Part shown: positions 8,755-17,571 of the stretch, piece by piece
Layout: each line of letters opens with the position of its first letter
Position numbering within the stretch: the first letter of the stretch is position 1
Translations under genes and position numbers: made by a program
NCBI RefSeq assembly: GCF_007677725.1
Contig: NZ_VEDF01000006.1
Span: 220,964-284,963, forward strand
Reading direction: 5' to 3'
DNA from: Pseudomonas sp. URMO17WK12:I11
GTDB lineage: Bacteria > Pseudomonadota > Gammaproteobacteria > Pseudomonadales > Pseudomonadaceae
DNA: 64,000 nt
The notes under the pieces: model-generated
What the model saw: the letters and a program-made list of their open reading frames with translations, nothing else
Told to the model about the DNA's origin: nothing
The model's database searches: none

Positions 8755-9542
8755 GAGGCCACCTGCGCGACCGGTTTGTAGGTCAGCATGTGCTTGAGCA
8801 GTGCCCGGTAGGCGATCACGCCGCGGCTCTTGCCATCGAATTGCGAAGGTGTCAGGCCATTGCGGCTGGCATCGCGCAGGCGTGTATCGACCGGAATGTA
8901 GCCCTGCCAGACCTGTTGGTCGTAGGTGTCGCGCAGCACCTTGAGGGTACCGAGCGAGGCCTGGGTACGGCGGTCGAACAAGGTTGGGACGATCTGAAAT
9001 GGCAGCGCCTGGCGCCGCGAACGGTTGATCATGGTCAAGGTGCCGATCATGCGCTCAAGGCCCTTGACCGCAAGAAATTCGGTTTGCACCGGGATCACCA
9101 GCTGCTGGCTGGCCGCGAGGGCGTTGACCATCAGCACACCGAGCAGCGGCGGGCTGTCGATCAGCGCAAAGTCGAAATCCTGCCACAGCTGCGCCAGACT
9201 CTTGGCGATCACCAGGCCCAGACCGTTCTGCCCCGGCGACTGGCGCTCCAGCACGGCCAGCGCGGTACTCGACGGCAACAACGAGATACGCTCGTCACTG
9301 GTTGGCAGCAACAACTGGCCGGGCAGGCCCTGGGGCACGCTGCCTTTGTGCAGGAACAGGTCGTAGCAGCTGTGCTCCAGAGCATCGGGGTTATGCCCGA
9401 AATAGCTGGTCATCGAGCCATGCGGGTCGAGGTCGACGACGACCACGCGCTTGCCCGCCTCGGCCAGCAGGCCGGCCAGGGCGATGGTGGTCGTGGTCTT
9501 GCCGACGCCACCTTTTTGATTGGCTACTGCCCAGACTCTCAT
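8751..9542 (-). CDS. parC: ParA/MinD-family ATPase, ParC-like
   Basis: The 263-aa protein begins MRVWAVANQKGGVGKTTTTI, which holds the deviant Walker A motif of ParA proteins. VVVDLDPHGSMTSYFG and FALIDSPPLLG (Walker B region) follow. The fold and the pairing with the CheW-like parP fit the polar-localisation ATPase of chemotaxis arrays rather than plasmid partition, because no parB or parS lies nearby. It follows motD in the operon after a gap of about 100 bp. Confidence 0.85.
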   Translation of the reverse strand: MRVWAVANQKGGVGKTTTTIALAGLLAEAGKRVVVVDLDPHGSMTSYFGHNPDALEHSCYDLFLHKGSVPQGLPGQLLLPTSDERISLLPSSTALAVLERQSPGQNGLGLVIAKSLAQLWQDFDFALIDSPPLLGVLMVNALAASQQLVIPVQTEFLAVKGLERMIGTLTMINRSRRQALPFQIVPTLFDRRTQASLGTLKVLRDTYDQQVWQGYIPVDTRLRDASRNGLTPSQFDGKSRGVIAYRALLKHMLTYKPVAQVAS

Positions 9543-9642
9543 AGGACAACTCTTGACTCATTGATCGATCACCGCGCCGCCAGGCACAGCCCGTGCCTGC
9601 CACGGCACCGACAGGGACGCGCCTGCGGTGACGGAGAATTGA

Positions 9643-10491
9643 CTAATTAACGCTTGCGCCAGCCGGTGCACTTTGTGTGCCAGCCCGGCGCATGGCGGCG
9701 TCCGGCGTTGCATTCGCGCTGCCGGTGGCAGTCAGGCTGCGGCGCACTTCCAGGTTGCGCGAAATCACCAATACCACGCGGCGGTTACGTGCCCGGCCTT
9801 CGGCGCTGTCATTGCTGGCAACCGGCTGGTATTCGCCATAGCCCACCGAGGCCATGCGTGCCGGGTTCACCCCTTCCATCGCCAGCAGGCGCACGATGCT
9901 GGCCGCCCGCGCCGCCGACAATTCCCAGTTGGTCGGGTACTGCGCAGTGCGAATCGGCAGGTTGTCGGTAAAGCCCTCGACATGCACCGGGTTGGCGAAC
10001 GGCTTGAGGATGTTGCCGACCTTCTCGATGATGTCGAACGCCTTGTCGCTGGGCATGGCATCGCCACTGCCGAACAGCAAGGCCGAGTTGAGCTCGATTT
10101 CCACCCACAGCTCGTTGCCGCGCACGGTCATCTGGTTGGAGCTGATCAGGTCGCCGAAGGCGGCGCGCACATCATCGCTGATGCGCTTGAGCGGATCGAC
10201 GCTGGCCTGCCCAAGGCCGGCATCGATCTGCTCGCTGTCGCGGATCAACGGCTCGGCGGGTTTGACGCTCAGCGGCTGCTCATCGCCGATGGGGATCGGC
10301 TTCATGCTGCGCTCAGGGTCGTTGAACACCCCGAGCAGGGCCTGGGAGATGACCTTGTACTTCCCCTCGTTGATCGAGGAAATCGAATACATGACCACGA
10401 AGAAGGCGAACAGCAAGGTGATGAAGTCGGCGTACGACACCAGCCAGCGTTCGTGGTTTTCATGCTCTTCGGTATGACGGCGGCGACGCAT
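9643..10491 (-). CDS. motD: Flagellar stator protein MotD
   Basis: This 282-aa inner-membrane stator subunit belongs to the second Pseudomonas stator, MotCD. It has a short cytoplasmic N-terminus, one membrane helix at about 20-40 (FITLLFAFFVVMYSIS), a periplasmic linker, and a C-terminal OmpA-like peptidoglycan-binding domain (VHVEGFTDNLPI, then NWELSAARAASIVRLL, then VGYGEYQPVASN). MotCD supports swarming and motility in viscous media. It is 3 bases downstream of motC. Confidence 0.95.
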   Translation of the reverse strand: MRRRRHTEEHENHERWLVSYADFITLLFAFFVVMYSISSINEGKYKVISQALLGVFNDPERSMKPIPIGDEQPLSVKPAEPLIRDSEQIDAGLGQASVDPLKRISDDVRAAFGDLISSNQMTVRGNELWVEIELNSALLFGSGDAMPSDKAFDIIEKVGNILKPFANPVHVEGFTDNLPIRTAQYPTNWELSAARAASIVRLLAMEGVNPARMASVGYGEYQPVASNDSAEGRARNRRVVLVISRNLEVRRSLTATGSANATPDAAMRRAGTQSAPAGASVN

Positions 10492-10494
10492 CGA

Positions 10495-11235
10495 TTACTC
10501 CATGAAGCCTTGCAGCTTCAACTCGATCGAGCGCGGATTCTCACCCTCGGCGATCGACAGCAGGCCCTCGAGCAGCATTTCGCGGTAGCGCGACTGGCGC
10601 AGCACGATGGCCTTGAGCTTGTTGGCCACCGGCAGCAGGATCAGGTTGGCACTGGCCACGCCATAGATCGTGGCGACGAACGCCACGGCGATGCCGTTAC
10701 CCAGTTGCGACGGGTCGGCCAGGTTGCCCATGACATGGATCAGCCCCATCACCGCGCCGATGATGCCGATGGTCGGCGCATAACCGCCCATGCTTTCGTA
10801 CACCTTGGCCGCTTGGATATCACGGTTTTCCTGGGTCAGCAGGTCTACTTCGAGAATGCTGCGAATCGATTCGGGCTCGGCGCCGTCCACCAGCAGCTGC
10901 AAGCCCTTGCGTGCATACGGGTCCGGCTCGCCATCGGCCACCCCTTCCAGGCCGAGCAAACCTTCCTTGCGCGCCACCAGGCTCCAGTTCACCACGCGGT
11001 CGATGCCGCCTGCCAGGTCGACGCGCGGCGGGAAGAAGATCCAGCGCAAGATCTGCAGCGCGCGCTTGAACGCCGACAGCGGCGACTGCAGCAAGGCGGC
11101 GGCCAGAGTACCGCCAAGCACGATCAGCCCGGCCGGGCCATTGAGCAAGGCACCTACATGCCCGCCTTCAAGGAAATTGCCGCCCACGATGGCGACGAAC
11201 GCCAGGATCAGGCCAATCAGGCTGAGCACATCCAT
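10495..11235 (-). CDS. motC: Flagellar stator protein MotC
   Basis: This 246-aa MotA-family proton-channel stator subunit has the usual pattern of two N-terminal and two C-terminal membrane segments. The signature GIIGAVMGLIHVMGNL is followed by GIAVAFVATIYGVASANL. It pairs with motD immediately downstream. Its start abuts the end of cheB, so cheB-motC-motD are likely co-transcribed. Confidence 0.95.
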   Translation of the reverse strand: MDVLSLIGLILAFVAIVGGNFLEGGHVGALLNGPAGLIVLGGTLAAALLQSPLSAFKRALQILRWIFFPPRVDLAGGIDRVVNWSLVARKEGLLGLEGVADGEPDPYARKGLQLLVDGAEPESIRSILEVDLLTQENRDIQAAKVYESMGGYAPTIGIIGAVMGLIHVMGNLADPSQLGNGIAVAFVATIYGVASANLILLPVANKLKAIVLRQSRYREMLLEGLLSIAEGENPRSIELKLQGFME

Positions 11236-12362
11236 CAGACACAGGCCTCGACCAGGTGCTTGCCGATTTCATCCAGGCTGTAGACCGCATCAGCCAGGTT
11301 GGCCTTGACGATGGCCATGGGCATGCCATAGATCACGCAACTGGCTTCATCCTGCGCCCACACGGTACTGCCGCCCTGCTTGAGCAGACGCGCACCTTCG
11401 CGGCCATCGGCGCCCATGCCGGTGAGGACCACCGAAAGCACCTTGTCGCCATAGGACTTGGCCGCCGAGCCAAAGGTGATGTCCACGCAAGGCTTGTAGT
11501 TCAGGCGCTCGTCACCGGGTAGGATCTTCACCGCGCCGCGGCCGTCGATCATCATCTGTTTGCCGCCAGGCGCCAGCAATGCCAGGCCCGGGCGCAGCAT
11601 GTCGCCGTCCTCGGCTTCCTTGACGCTGATCTTGCACAGCTTGTCCAGACGCTCGGCAAAGGCCTTGGTGAACGCGGCAGGCATGTGCTGGATCAACACG
11701 ATCGGCGCCGGGAAGGCGGCCGGCAACTGTGTCAGTACACGCTGCAGCGCCACCGGGCCACCGGTGGAGGTGCCGATCGCCACCAGTTTGTAGGGCTTGC
11801 GCTTGGGTGCGGGCGCGTGCGCCGCAGCAGCAACCGGGGCACTGCTACGCGGCGGCAGCGCACTGCGCGTTGGCGCTGCACTGGCGGCGCTGCTGGCCGG
11901 GGCATGGCTGCTGGCTGGCGCGGTGACGGCTGGGGCATGGCTAGCGTAGCCGCCAAAGCGGCGATTGCTGCGTGAGATCGTGTGGACCTTCTCGCACAGC
12001 AACTGCTTGACCTTGTCGGGGTTGCGCGAAATGTCTTCGAAGTTCTTCGGCAGGTAATCGACGGCGCCGGCATCCAGGGCGTCGAGGGTCACGCGCGCGC
12101 CTTCGTGGGTCAGCGACGAGAACATCAACACCGGCGTCGGGCAGCGCTGCATGATGTGCCGCACTGCGGTGATGCCGTCCATCATGGGCATTTCGTAGTC
12201 CATGGTGATGACATCTGGCTTGAGCGCCAGCGCCTGGTCGATCGCTTCCTTGCCATTGGTGGCAGTGCCGACCACCTGGATGGTCGGATCGGCCGAGAGG
12301 ATTTCCGAAACGCGGCGGCGGAAGAAACCCGAATCATCCACCACCAGGACCTTGACTGCCAT
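11235..12362 (-). CDS. cheB: Chemotaxis protein-glutamate methylesterase CheB
   Basis: The protein has 375 aa from the ATG at 12362, which has GGAG nine bases upstream. A receiver domain ([15 protein letters not shown], with the phospho-Asp in [13 protein letters not shown]) is joined by an Ala/Pro-rich linker to the methylesterase domain. The catalytic Ser is in [12 protein letters not shown], the His in [11 protein letters not shown] and the Asp in [10 protein letters not shown]. It removes methyl groups from, and deamidates, chemoreceptors when phosphorylated by CheA. The partner CheR is not in this window. Confidence 0.95.
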   Translation of the reverse strand: MAVKVLVVDDSGFFRRRVSEILSADPTIQVVGTATNGKEAIDQALALKPDVITMDYEMPMMDGITAVRHIMQRCPTPVLMFSSLTHEGARVTLDALDAGAVDYLPKNFEDISRNPDKVKQLLCEKVHTISRSNRRFGGYASHAPAVTAPASSHAPASSAASAAPTRSALPPRSSAPVAAAAHAPAPKRKPYKLVAIGTSTGGPVALQRVLTQLPAAFPAPIVLIQHMPAAFTKAFAERLDKLCKISVKEAEDGDMLRPGLALLAPGGKQMMIDGRGAVKILPGDERLNYKPCVDITFGSAAKSYGDKVLSVVLTGMGADGREGARLLKQGGSTVWAQDEASCVIYGMPMAIVKANLADAVYSLDEIGKHLVEACV

Positions 12363-12409
12363 AAACACTCCATTAGACGGCGCACCCGGCCAGGGCATGC
12401 CGCCGAAAA

Positions 12410-14605
12410 TCAGATACGCCGTGCCGCGTAACGCTTGAGCATGCTCGGCACGTCGAGAATCAGCGCGATGCGACCATCGCCGGTAATGGTGGCGCCGGAC
12501 ATGCCTGGGGTGCCTTGCAGCATCTTGCCCAGTGGCTTGATCACCACCTCTTCCTGACCGACCAACTGGTCGACCACGAAGCCGATGCGCTGGGTGCCCA
12601 CCGACAGGATCACCACGTGACCCTCGTGCTGCTCTTCATGCACCTGCCCCTGCACCAGCCAGCGCTTGAGGTAGAACAGCGGCAAGGCCTTGTCACGCAC
12701 GATCACCACTTCCTGGCCGTCGACCACGTTGGTGCGCGACAGGTCGAGGTGGAAGATCTCGTTGACGTTGACCAACGGGAAGGCGAAAGCCTGGTTGCCC
12801 AGCATCACCATCAGGGTCGGCATGATCGCCAGGGTCAGCGGCACCTTGATGACGATCTTCGAACCCTGGCCCTTGGCCGAGAAGATGTTGATCGAACCGT
12901 TGAGCTGGGAAATCTTGGTCTTCACCACGTCCATGCCGACGCCGCGGCCGGACACGTCGGAAATCTCGGTCTTGGTCGAGAAGCCCGGGGCGAAGATCAG
13001 GTTGTAGCAATCGGACTCGCTCAGGCGGTCGGCGGCGTCCTTGTCCATCAGGCCCTTTTCCACGGCCTTGGCCCGCAGGATGTTGGGGTCCATGCCCTTG
13101 CCGTCATCGGAGATCGACAGCAGGATATGGTCGCCCTCCTGCTCGGCCGACAACACCACGTGGCCGGTTCTGGCCTTGCCCGCGGCCTCACGCTCGTCGG
13201 GCATTTCCACACCGTGGTCGACAGCGTTGCGCACCAAGTGCACCAACGGGTCGGCCAGCGCTTCGACGAGGTTCTTGTCGAGGTCGGTTTCTTCGCCCAC
13301 CAGCTCCAGGTTGATCTCTTTCTTGAGCTGGCGCGCCAGGTCGCGCACCAAGCGAGGGAAGCGGCCGAAGACCTTCTTGATCGGCTGCATGCGGGTTTTC
13401 ATCACCGCCGTCTGCAGGTCGGCGGTGACCACGTCGAGGTTGGACACGGCCTTGGACATGGCCTCGTCACCGCTGTTCAGGCCCAGGCGCACCAGGCGGT
13501 TACGCACCAGCACCAGTTCGCCGACCATGTTCATGATCTCGTCCAGGCGTGCAGTGTCTACCCGAACCGTGGTTTCCGCCTCGCTGGCGTGTTTCTCAGG
13601 CGTCGGAGCGGCAGCGCGGGCAGGCGCGGCCGGCTTCGCCGCAGGGGCTGGAGCCGGTTGTGCCGCAGCCTTGGCCTGGGCTGGCGCCGCTACCGGCGCG
13701 GCGGCCGGCGCAGGCGCCTGGGCAACGGCGGTGTCGCCGGAAAACTTGCCTTTGCCATGCAGTTGATCGAGCAACGCTTCGAACTCGTGCTCGGAAATTT
13801 CATCACCGGCAGTGGGCGCAGGGGCAGCCTGTTGCGCGGCAGCTACCGCCGGCAGGGCATCGGCCTGGAAGGTGCCCTTGCCGTGCAGTTGGTCGAGCAG
13901 CGATTCGAACTCGGCGTCGCTGATTTCGTCGCTGGCAGGTGCAGCCGCGTCGCTTGCCGGCTCGGCAACGACTTCTGCAGAAAACTGGCCCTTGCCGTGC
14001 AACTGGTCGAGTAGCGATTCGAATTCGGCGTCGGTGATGTCGTCACCTGCGCCGCTGACGGTCTCGCCCTGCAGCTGGACATCGAATGCCGCCGCTTCGG
14101 CCTTGACCGCATCGAGCGAGTCGAGCAGTTGCTCGAACTCGGTGTCGGTGACATCCGCCTCGGCCGCTGCCGGTGCCGGCGCAGCCTCTGGCAGCGCTGC
14201 TGGCGCATCGAGGCTGGCAGGCTCGGCCAGGCGTGACAACGCTGCCAGCAGCTCGGGCGTGGCCGGGGTCACGGCGCTGCGCTCGCGCACCTGGCCGAAC
14301 ATGCTGTTGACCGTGTCCAGTGCTTCAAGCACCACGTCCATCAACTCGGCGTCGACCCGGCGCTCACCCTTGCGCAGGATGTCGAAGACGTTCTCGGCGA
14401 TGTGGCAGCACTCCACCAGCTCGTTGAGCTGGAGGAAGCCGGCGCCCCCTTTTACAGTGTGGAAACCGCGAAAGATCGCATTGAGCAAGTCGGCATCGTC
14501 GGGTCGGCTTTCCAGCTCGACCAGTTGCTCGGACAGTTGCTCAAGAATTTCGCCGGCTTCTACCAGGAAATCCTGAAGGATTTCTTCATCGGCGCCGAAG
14601 CTCAT
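12410..14605 (-). CDS. cheA: Chemotaxis histidine kinase CheA
   Basis: The protein has 731 aa. The order is an Hpt domain with phospho-His49 in [11 protein letters not shown], a long acidic and Ala/Pro-rich linker (about 110-340), the dimerisation and HATPase domains ([14 protein letters not shown], then ISDDGKGMD, then GRGVGMDVV), and a C-terminal CheW-like domain. I see no P2 (CheY-docking) fold. Instead the linker carries one diverged and three near-identical copies of (I/T)[16 protein letters not shown] at about residues 153, 191, 229 and 271. These resemble the CheY-binding peptide at the FliM N-terminus. The gene sits between cheZ and cheB, with AAGGAG upstream of its ATG. Confidence 0.97.
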   Translation of the reverse strand: MSFGADEEILQDFLVEAGEILEQLSEQLVELESRPDDADLLNAIFRGFHTVKGGAGFLQLNELVECCHIAENVFDILRKGERRVDAELMDVVLEALDTVNSMFGQVRERSAVTPATPELLAALSRLAEPASLDAPAALPEAAPAPAAAEADVTDTEFEQLLDSLDAVKAEAAAFDVQLQGETVSGAGDDITDAEFESLLDQLHGKGQFSAEVVAEPASDAAAPASDEISDAEFESLLDQLHGKGTFQADALPAVAAAQQAAPAPTAGDEISEHEFEALLDQLHGKGKFSGDTAVAQAPAPAAAPVAAPAQAKAAAQPAPAPAAKPAAPARAAAPTPEKHASEAETTVRVDTARLDEIMNMVGELVLVRNRLVRLGLNSGDEAMSKAVSNLDVVTADLQTAVMKTRMQPIKKVFGRFPRLVRDLARQLKKEINLELVGEETDLDKNLVEALADPLVHLVRNAVDHGVEMPDEREAAGKARTGHVVLSAEQEGDHILLSISDDGKGMDPNILRAKAVEKGLMDKDAADRLSESDCYNLIFAPGFSTKTEISDVSGRGVGMDVVKTKISQLNGSINIFSAKGQGSKIVIKVPLTLAIMPTLMVMLGNQAFAFPLVNVNEIFHLDLSRTNVVDGQEVVIVRDKALPLFYLKRWLVQGQVHEEQHEGHVVILSVGTQRIGFVVDQLVGQEEVVIKPLGKMLQGTPGMSGATITGDGRIALILDVPSMLKRYAARRI
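13736..14155 (-). repeat. In-frame peptide repeat region in cheA linker
   Basis: Four copies of a DNA segment of about 45 bp, spaced 38-42 codons apart, encode [13 protein letters not shown] and then three copies of [20 protein letters not shown] peptides. The three downstream copies are nearly identical in protein and very similar in DNA, implying internal duplication. Confidence 0.85.
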
Positions 14606-14617
14606 TAAACGTGCTCC

Positions 14618-15406
14618 TTAAAAACCCAGACTGGACAGCAGATCGTCGACGTCGTCCTGACCGGACACAACGTCTTCTCGCTTATCGGCATGAATCTGCG
14701 GACCTTCACCCCGAGTCGGATGTTTTTCTTGATCTTTTTCAGCACGCAACTGCTGGTGGTCATGTTCGATGCCGGCAAAACGGTCGACTTGACTGGCCAT
14801 CAGCACGAGCTTGAGCAGATTGCTTTCCACTTCGGTGACCAGCGCGGTCACGCGCTTGATCACCTGGCCGGTCAGGTCTTGGTAGTCCTGGGCCAGCAGA
14901 ATATCGTTGAGGTGGCCGGCAACTTTGCGGTTACCCTCGGCGCTGTGCGTCAGAAAACTGTCGACGCGCTTGACCAGCTCGCGAAACTCCGGCGCTGCCA
15001 CCTCGCGGCGCATGAAGCGCTGCCAATCGACACTCAGGCTCTGCGCCTCGGTGGCCAGATCGTTGAGCACCGGGGTGCTCTCTTCCACCAGGTCCATGGT
15101 GCGGTTGGCCGCACCTTCGGTGAGCTTGACCACGTAGGACAGGCGCTCGGTGGCGTCGGTGATCTGCGAGACTTCTTCGGCCTGCGGCATGTGCGGGTCG
15201 ATCTGGAAACTGACGATGGCGCTATGCAGCTCGCGGGTAAGCTTGCCGACTTCCTGGTACAGGCCACGGTCGCGGGTCTGGTTGAGCTGGTGAATGAGTT
15301 GCACCGCGTCGCCGAAGCGCCCGCGTTCCAGGCTCTCGACCAGCTCCTGGGCATGTTTCTTCAGGGTCGACTCGAACTCCCCCAAAGACGTCTGTGATGA
15401 TTGCAT
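14618..15406 (-). CDS. cheZ: CheY-phosphate phosphatase CheZ
   Basis: This 262-aa, mostly helical protein dephosphorylates CheY-P to end a tumble or reversal signal. The active-site stretch DYQDLTGQVIKRV carries the Asp and the Gln that inserts into the CheY site. The C-terminus ends DVDDLLSSLGF, the short peptide that tethers CheZ to CheY. It lies between cheY and cheA. The length is slightly above the E. coli protein because of the charged linker at about 205-250. Confidence 0.95.
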   Translation of the reverse strand: MQSSQTSLGEFESTLKKHAQELVESLERGRFGDAVQLIHQLNQTRDRGLYQEVGKLTRELHSAIVSFQIDPHMPQAEEVSQITDATERLSYVVKLTEGAANRTMDLVEESTPVLNDLATEAQSLSVDWQRFMRREVAAPEFRELVKRVDSFLTHSAEGNRKVAGHLNDILLAQDYQDLTGQVIKRVTALVTEVESNLLKLVLMASQVDRFAGIEHDHQQLRAEKDQEKHPTRGEGPQIHADKREDVVSGQDDVDDLLSSLGF

Positions 15407-15424
15407 GGCGCCCCCTGACGTGGC

Positions 15425-15799
15425 TCAGCCGTTGACGCGCTCGAAGATCTTCTCGATCTTTTCCTTGAGCACCTGGGCAGTGAATGGCTTGACCACGTAG
15501 CCGTTGACGCCCGCCTGGGCGGCTTCGATGATCTGGTCGCGCTTGGCCTCGGCGGTGACCATCAGCACCGGCATGGTTTTCAGGCGGTCGTGTGCGCGCA
15601 CCTTGCGCAGCAGGTCGATGCCGGACATGCCGGGCATGTTCCAGTCGGTGACCAGGAAGTCGTAATGGCCGCTCTCGAGCATCGGCAACGCAGTGGTGCC
15701 GTCATCGGCTTCATCGGTGTTGGTGAAGCCCAGGTCACGCAACAGATTCTTGATGATCCGCCGCATCGTCGAAAAGTCGTCAACGATGAGGATTTTCAT
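15425..15799 (-). CDS. cheY: Chemotaxis response regulator CheY
   Basis: The protein has 124 aa from the ATG at 15799 (MKILIVDDFSTMRRIIKN). This single receiver domain has the acidic pair at residues 7-8, the phospho-Asp in LVTDWNMPGM, Thr in VTAEAKR and Lys in VVKPF. Phosphorylated CheY binds FliM and FliN at the motor. The start is uncertain: the ATG has no good ribosome-binding site, but a GGAGG lies five bases before a TTG at 15811, which would add four residues (MNKD). Pseudomonas homologues usually begin at the MKILIVDD methionine. Confidence 0.95.
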   Translation of the reverse strand: MKILIVDDFSTMRRIIKNLLRDLGFTNTDEADDGTTALPMLESGHYDFLVTDWNMPGMSGIDLLRKVRAHDRLKTMPVLMVTAEAKRDQIIEAAQAGVNGYVVKPFTAQVLKEKIEKIFERVNG

Positions 15800-15834
15800 G
15801 TCTTTGTTCAAGTAGACCTCCAAGCAGTCTCAAA

Positions 15835-15854
15835 CGCGCTCGGCCCCGAGCGCG
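15835..15854 (-). terminator. GC-rich hairpin between fliA and cheY
   Basis: A near-perfect inverted repeat (CGCGCTCGG / CCGAGCGCG, tiny loop) follows fliA and precedes cheY. On the minus strand it is followed only by TTTGAG, so it may be a weak terminator or attenuator that separates cheY expression from fliA. Confidence 0.45.
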
Positions 15855-15907
15855 CGCATTCATTCAATTCGGTACAACGTGGAAAACGACTGCAACGACC
15901 CTCGGGC

Positions 15908-16648
15908 TCAACGCGCCCGCCATTCCCCAAGGCGGCTGCGCAAGCGCGCGGCGCACTGGCTGTGCAGCTGGCTGACCCGCGATTCGCTGACCCCCAGCAC
16001 CTCACCGATTTCCTTGAGGTTCAGCTCTTCGTCGTAGTACAGCGCCAGCACCAGCCGCTCACGCTCCGGCAGATTGGCGATCGCGTCGGTCAGGGCAGCC
16101 TGGAAGCGCTCGTCTTCCAGATCGCGCGACGGCTCGACCTGGCCACTGACGCCATCCTCATGCAGGCCTTCGTGCTCGCCGTCCTGCAACAGGTCGTCGA
16201 AACTGAACAGCCGGCTACCCAAGGTATCGTTCAAGATCCCGTAGTAATCATCGAGACTCAATTGGAGTTCGGCAGCAACTTCATGATCTTTAGCGTCGCG
16301 GCCAGTTCTTGCTTCCACAGCACGCATCGCATCGCTGACCATGCGCGTATTACGGTGCACCGAACGCGGCGCCCAGTCGCCCTTGCGCACCTCGTCGAGC
16401 ATGGCGCCACGGATACGAATACCGGCATAGGTCTCGAAGCTCGCGCCCTTGCTGGCGTCGTACTTGTTGGCCACTTCCAGCAGGCCGATCATGCCGGCCT
16501 GGATCAGGTCCTCGACCTGGACGTTGGCCGGCAGGCGCGCCAGCAAGTGGTAGGCGATGCGCTTGACCAGCGGCGCATAGCGCTCGACCAGCTCGTACTG
16601 GGCATCCTTGGACGCCTTGCTGTACATCTTGAAGCCGCTTGCGCTCAT
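15908..16648 (-). CDS. fliA: RNA polymerase sigma factor FliA (sigma-28)
   Basis: This 246-aa flagellar sigma factor has region 2 (YAPLVKRIAYHLLARLP, then AGMIGLLEVANKYD, then FETYAGIRIRGAMLDEVR) and region 4 (LPERERLVLALYYDEELNLKEIG, then VSESRVSQLHSQC). It transcribes late genes. Matching promoters (TAAAG, 14-15 bases, then G(A/C)CGATA) occur here before fliC and fliS. Its start overlaps the fleN stop by 4 bases (ATGA), so it is coupled to fleN. Confidence 0.98.
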   Translation of the reverse strand: MSASGFKMYSKASKDAQYELVERYAPLVKRIAYHLLARLPANVQVEDLIQAGMIGLLEVANKYDASKGASFETYAGIRIRGAMLDEVRKGDWAPRSVHRNTRMVSDAMRAVEARTGRDAKDHEVAAELQLSLDDYYGILNDTLGSRLFSFDDLLQDGEHEGLHEDGVSGQVEPSRDLEDERFQAALTDAIANLPERERLVLALYYDEELNLKEIGEVLGVSESRVSQLHSQCAARLRSRLGEWRAR

Positions 16649-17478
16649 AGGACCGGTCCTGCGCTGGTGGGCTGCACCAGACGCTCGACGAAGAACTCAA
16701 GATGACCGCGCGGGTTGGCCGGCAACGGCCAGCTGTCGACCTTCTGCGCAATGGCCTTGAAGGCCAGCGCGCACTTGGAACGCGGGAAGGCCTCGTACAC
16801 CGCACGTTGTTTCTGTACAGCCTTGCGCACGCTCTCGTCGTAGGGCACGGCGCCGACGTATTGTAAGGCGACATCGAGGAAGCGATCGGTGACCTTGGTC
16901 AACTTGGCGAACAGGTTGCGCCCCTCCTGGGGGCTCTGCGCCATGTTGGCCAGAACGCGGAAACGGTTCATACCGTAGTCGCGGTTGAGCAGCTTGATCA
17001 GTGCGTAGGCGTCGGTGATCGAGGTCGGCTCGTCGCAGACCACCAGCAACACCTCCTGGGCCGCGCGCACGAAGCTGACCACCGAGTCGCCGATTCCGGC
17101 TGCGGTGTCGATGACCAGCACGTCGAGGTTGTCGCCTACCTCGCTGAAGGCCTGGATCAAACCGGCGTGCTGGGCAGGGGCCAGGTGCACCATGCTCTGG
17201 GTGCCGGAGGCCGCCGGGACGATGCGCACCCCGCCCGGGCCCTGCAGAAGGACATCGCGCAGCTCGCAACGGCCTTCGATGACGTCGGCCAAGGTGCGCT
17301 TGGGCGTCAGGCCCAGCAACACATCGACGTTGGCCAGGCCCAGGTCGGCGTCCAGCAGCATCACCCGCCGGCCGAGTTCGGCCAGTGCCAGGGACAGGTT
17401 CACTGAAACGTTGGTCTTGCCCACGCCACCTTTACCACCGGTGACGGCAATTACCTGTACGGGATGCATGCTACCCAT
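16645..17478 (-). CDS. fleN: Flagellar number regulator FleN (FlhG-type ATPase)
   Basis: This 277-aa MinD/ParA-type ATPase begins MGSMHPVQVIAVTGGKGGVGK. The deviant Walker A lies at residues 14-24, DADLGLANVDVLLG follows, and the Walker B region is VLVIDTAAGIGD. In Pseudomonas FleN binds FleQ and lowers its activity, limiting cells to few polar flagella. The ATG has no strong ribosome-binding site. It lies 93 bp after flhF and is coupled to fliA. Confidence 0.97.
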   Translation of the reverse strand: MGSMHPVQVIAVTGGKGGVGKTNVSVNLSLALAELGRRVMLLDADLGLANVDVLLGLTPKRTLADVIEGRCELRDVLLQGPGGVRIVPAASGTQSMVHLAPAQHAGLIQAFSEVGDNLDVLVIDTAAGIGDSVVSFVRAAQEVLLVVCDEPTSITDAYALIKLLNRDYGMNRFRVLANMAQSPQEGRNLFAKLTKVTDRFLDVALQYVGAVPYDESVRKAVQKQRAVYEAFPRSKCALAFKAIAQKVDSWPLPANPRGHLEFFVERLVQPTSAGPVL

Positions 17479-17571
17479 GTTGGTTGTTTACCTTGTCTCG
17501 CTTGGCCCCCTGCCACGCGCAACGCGCGATGACGGGTTCCGGAATGTAGGTACTGTGCATACGTTGGCTCC

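Noticed and set aside
8751..9542. Plasmid or integrative-element partition gene
   Set aside because: The ParA-type protein is paired with a CheW-like protein inside the che operon and has no parB, parS or mobile-element genes nearby.
9673..11283. Plus-strand frame of over 500 codons opposite motC and motD
   Set aside because: It is His/Gln-rich shadow translation of conserved minus-strand stator genes.
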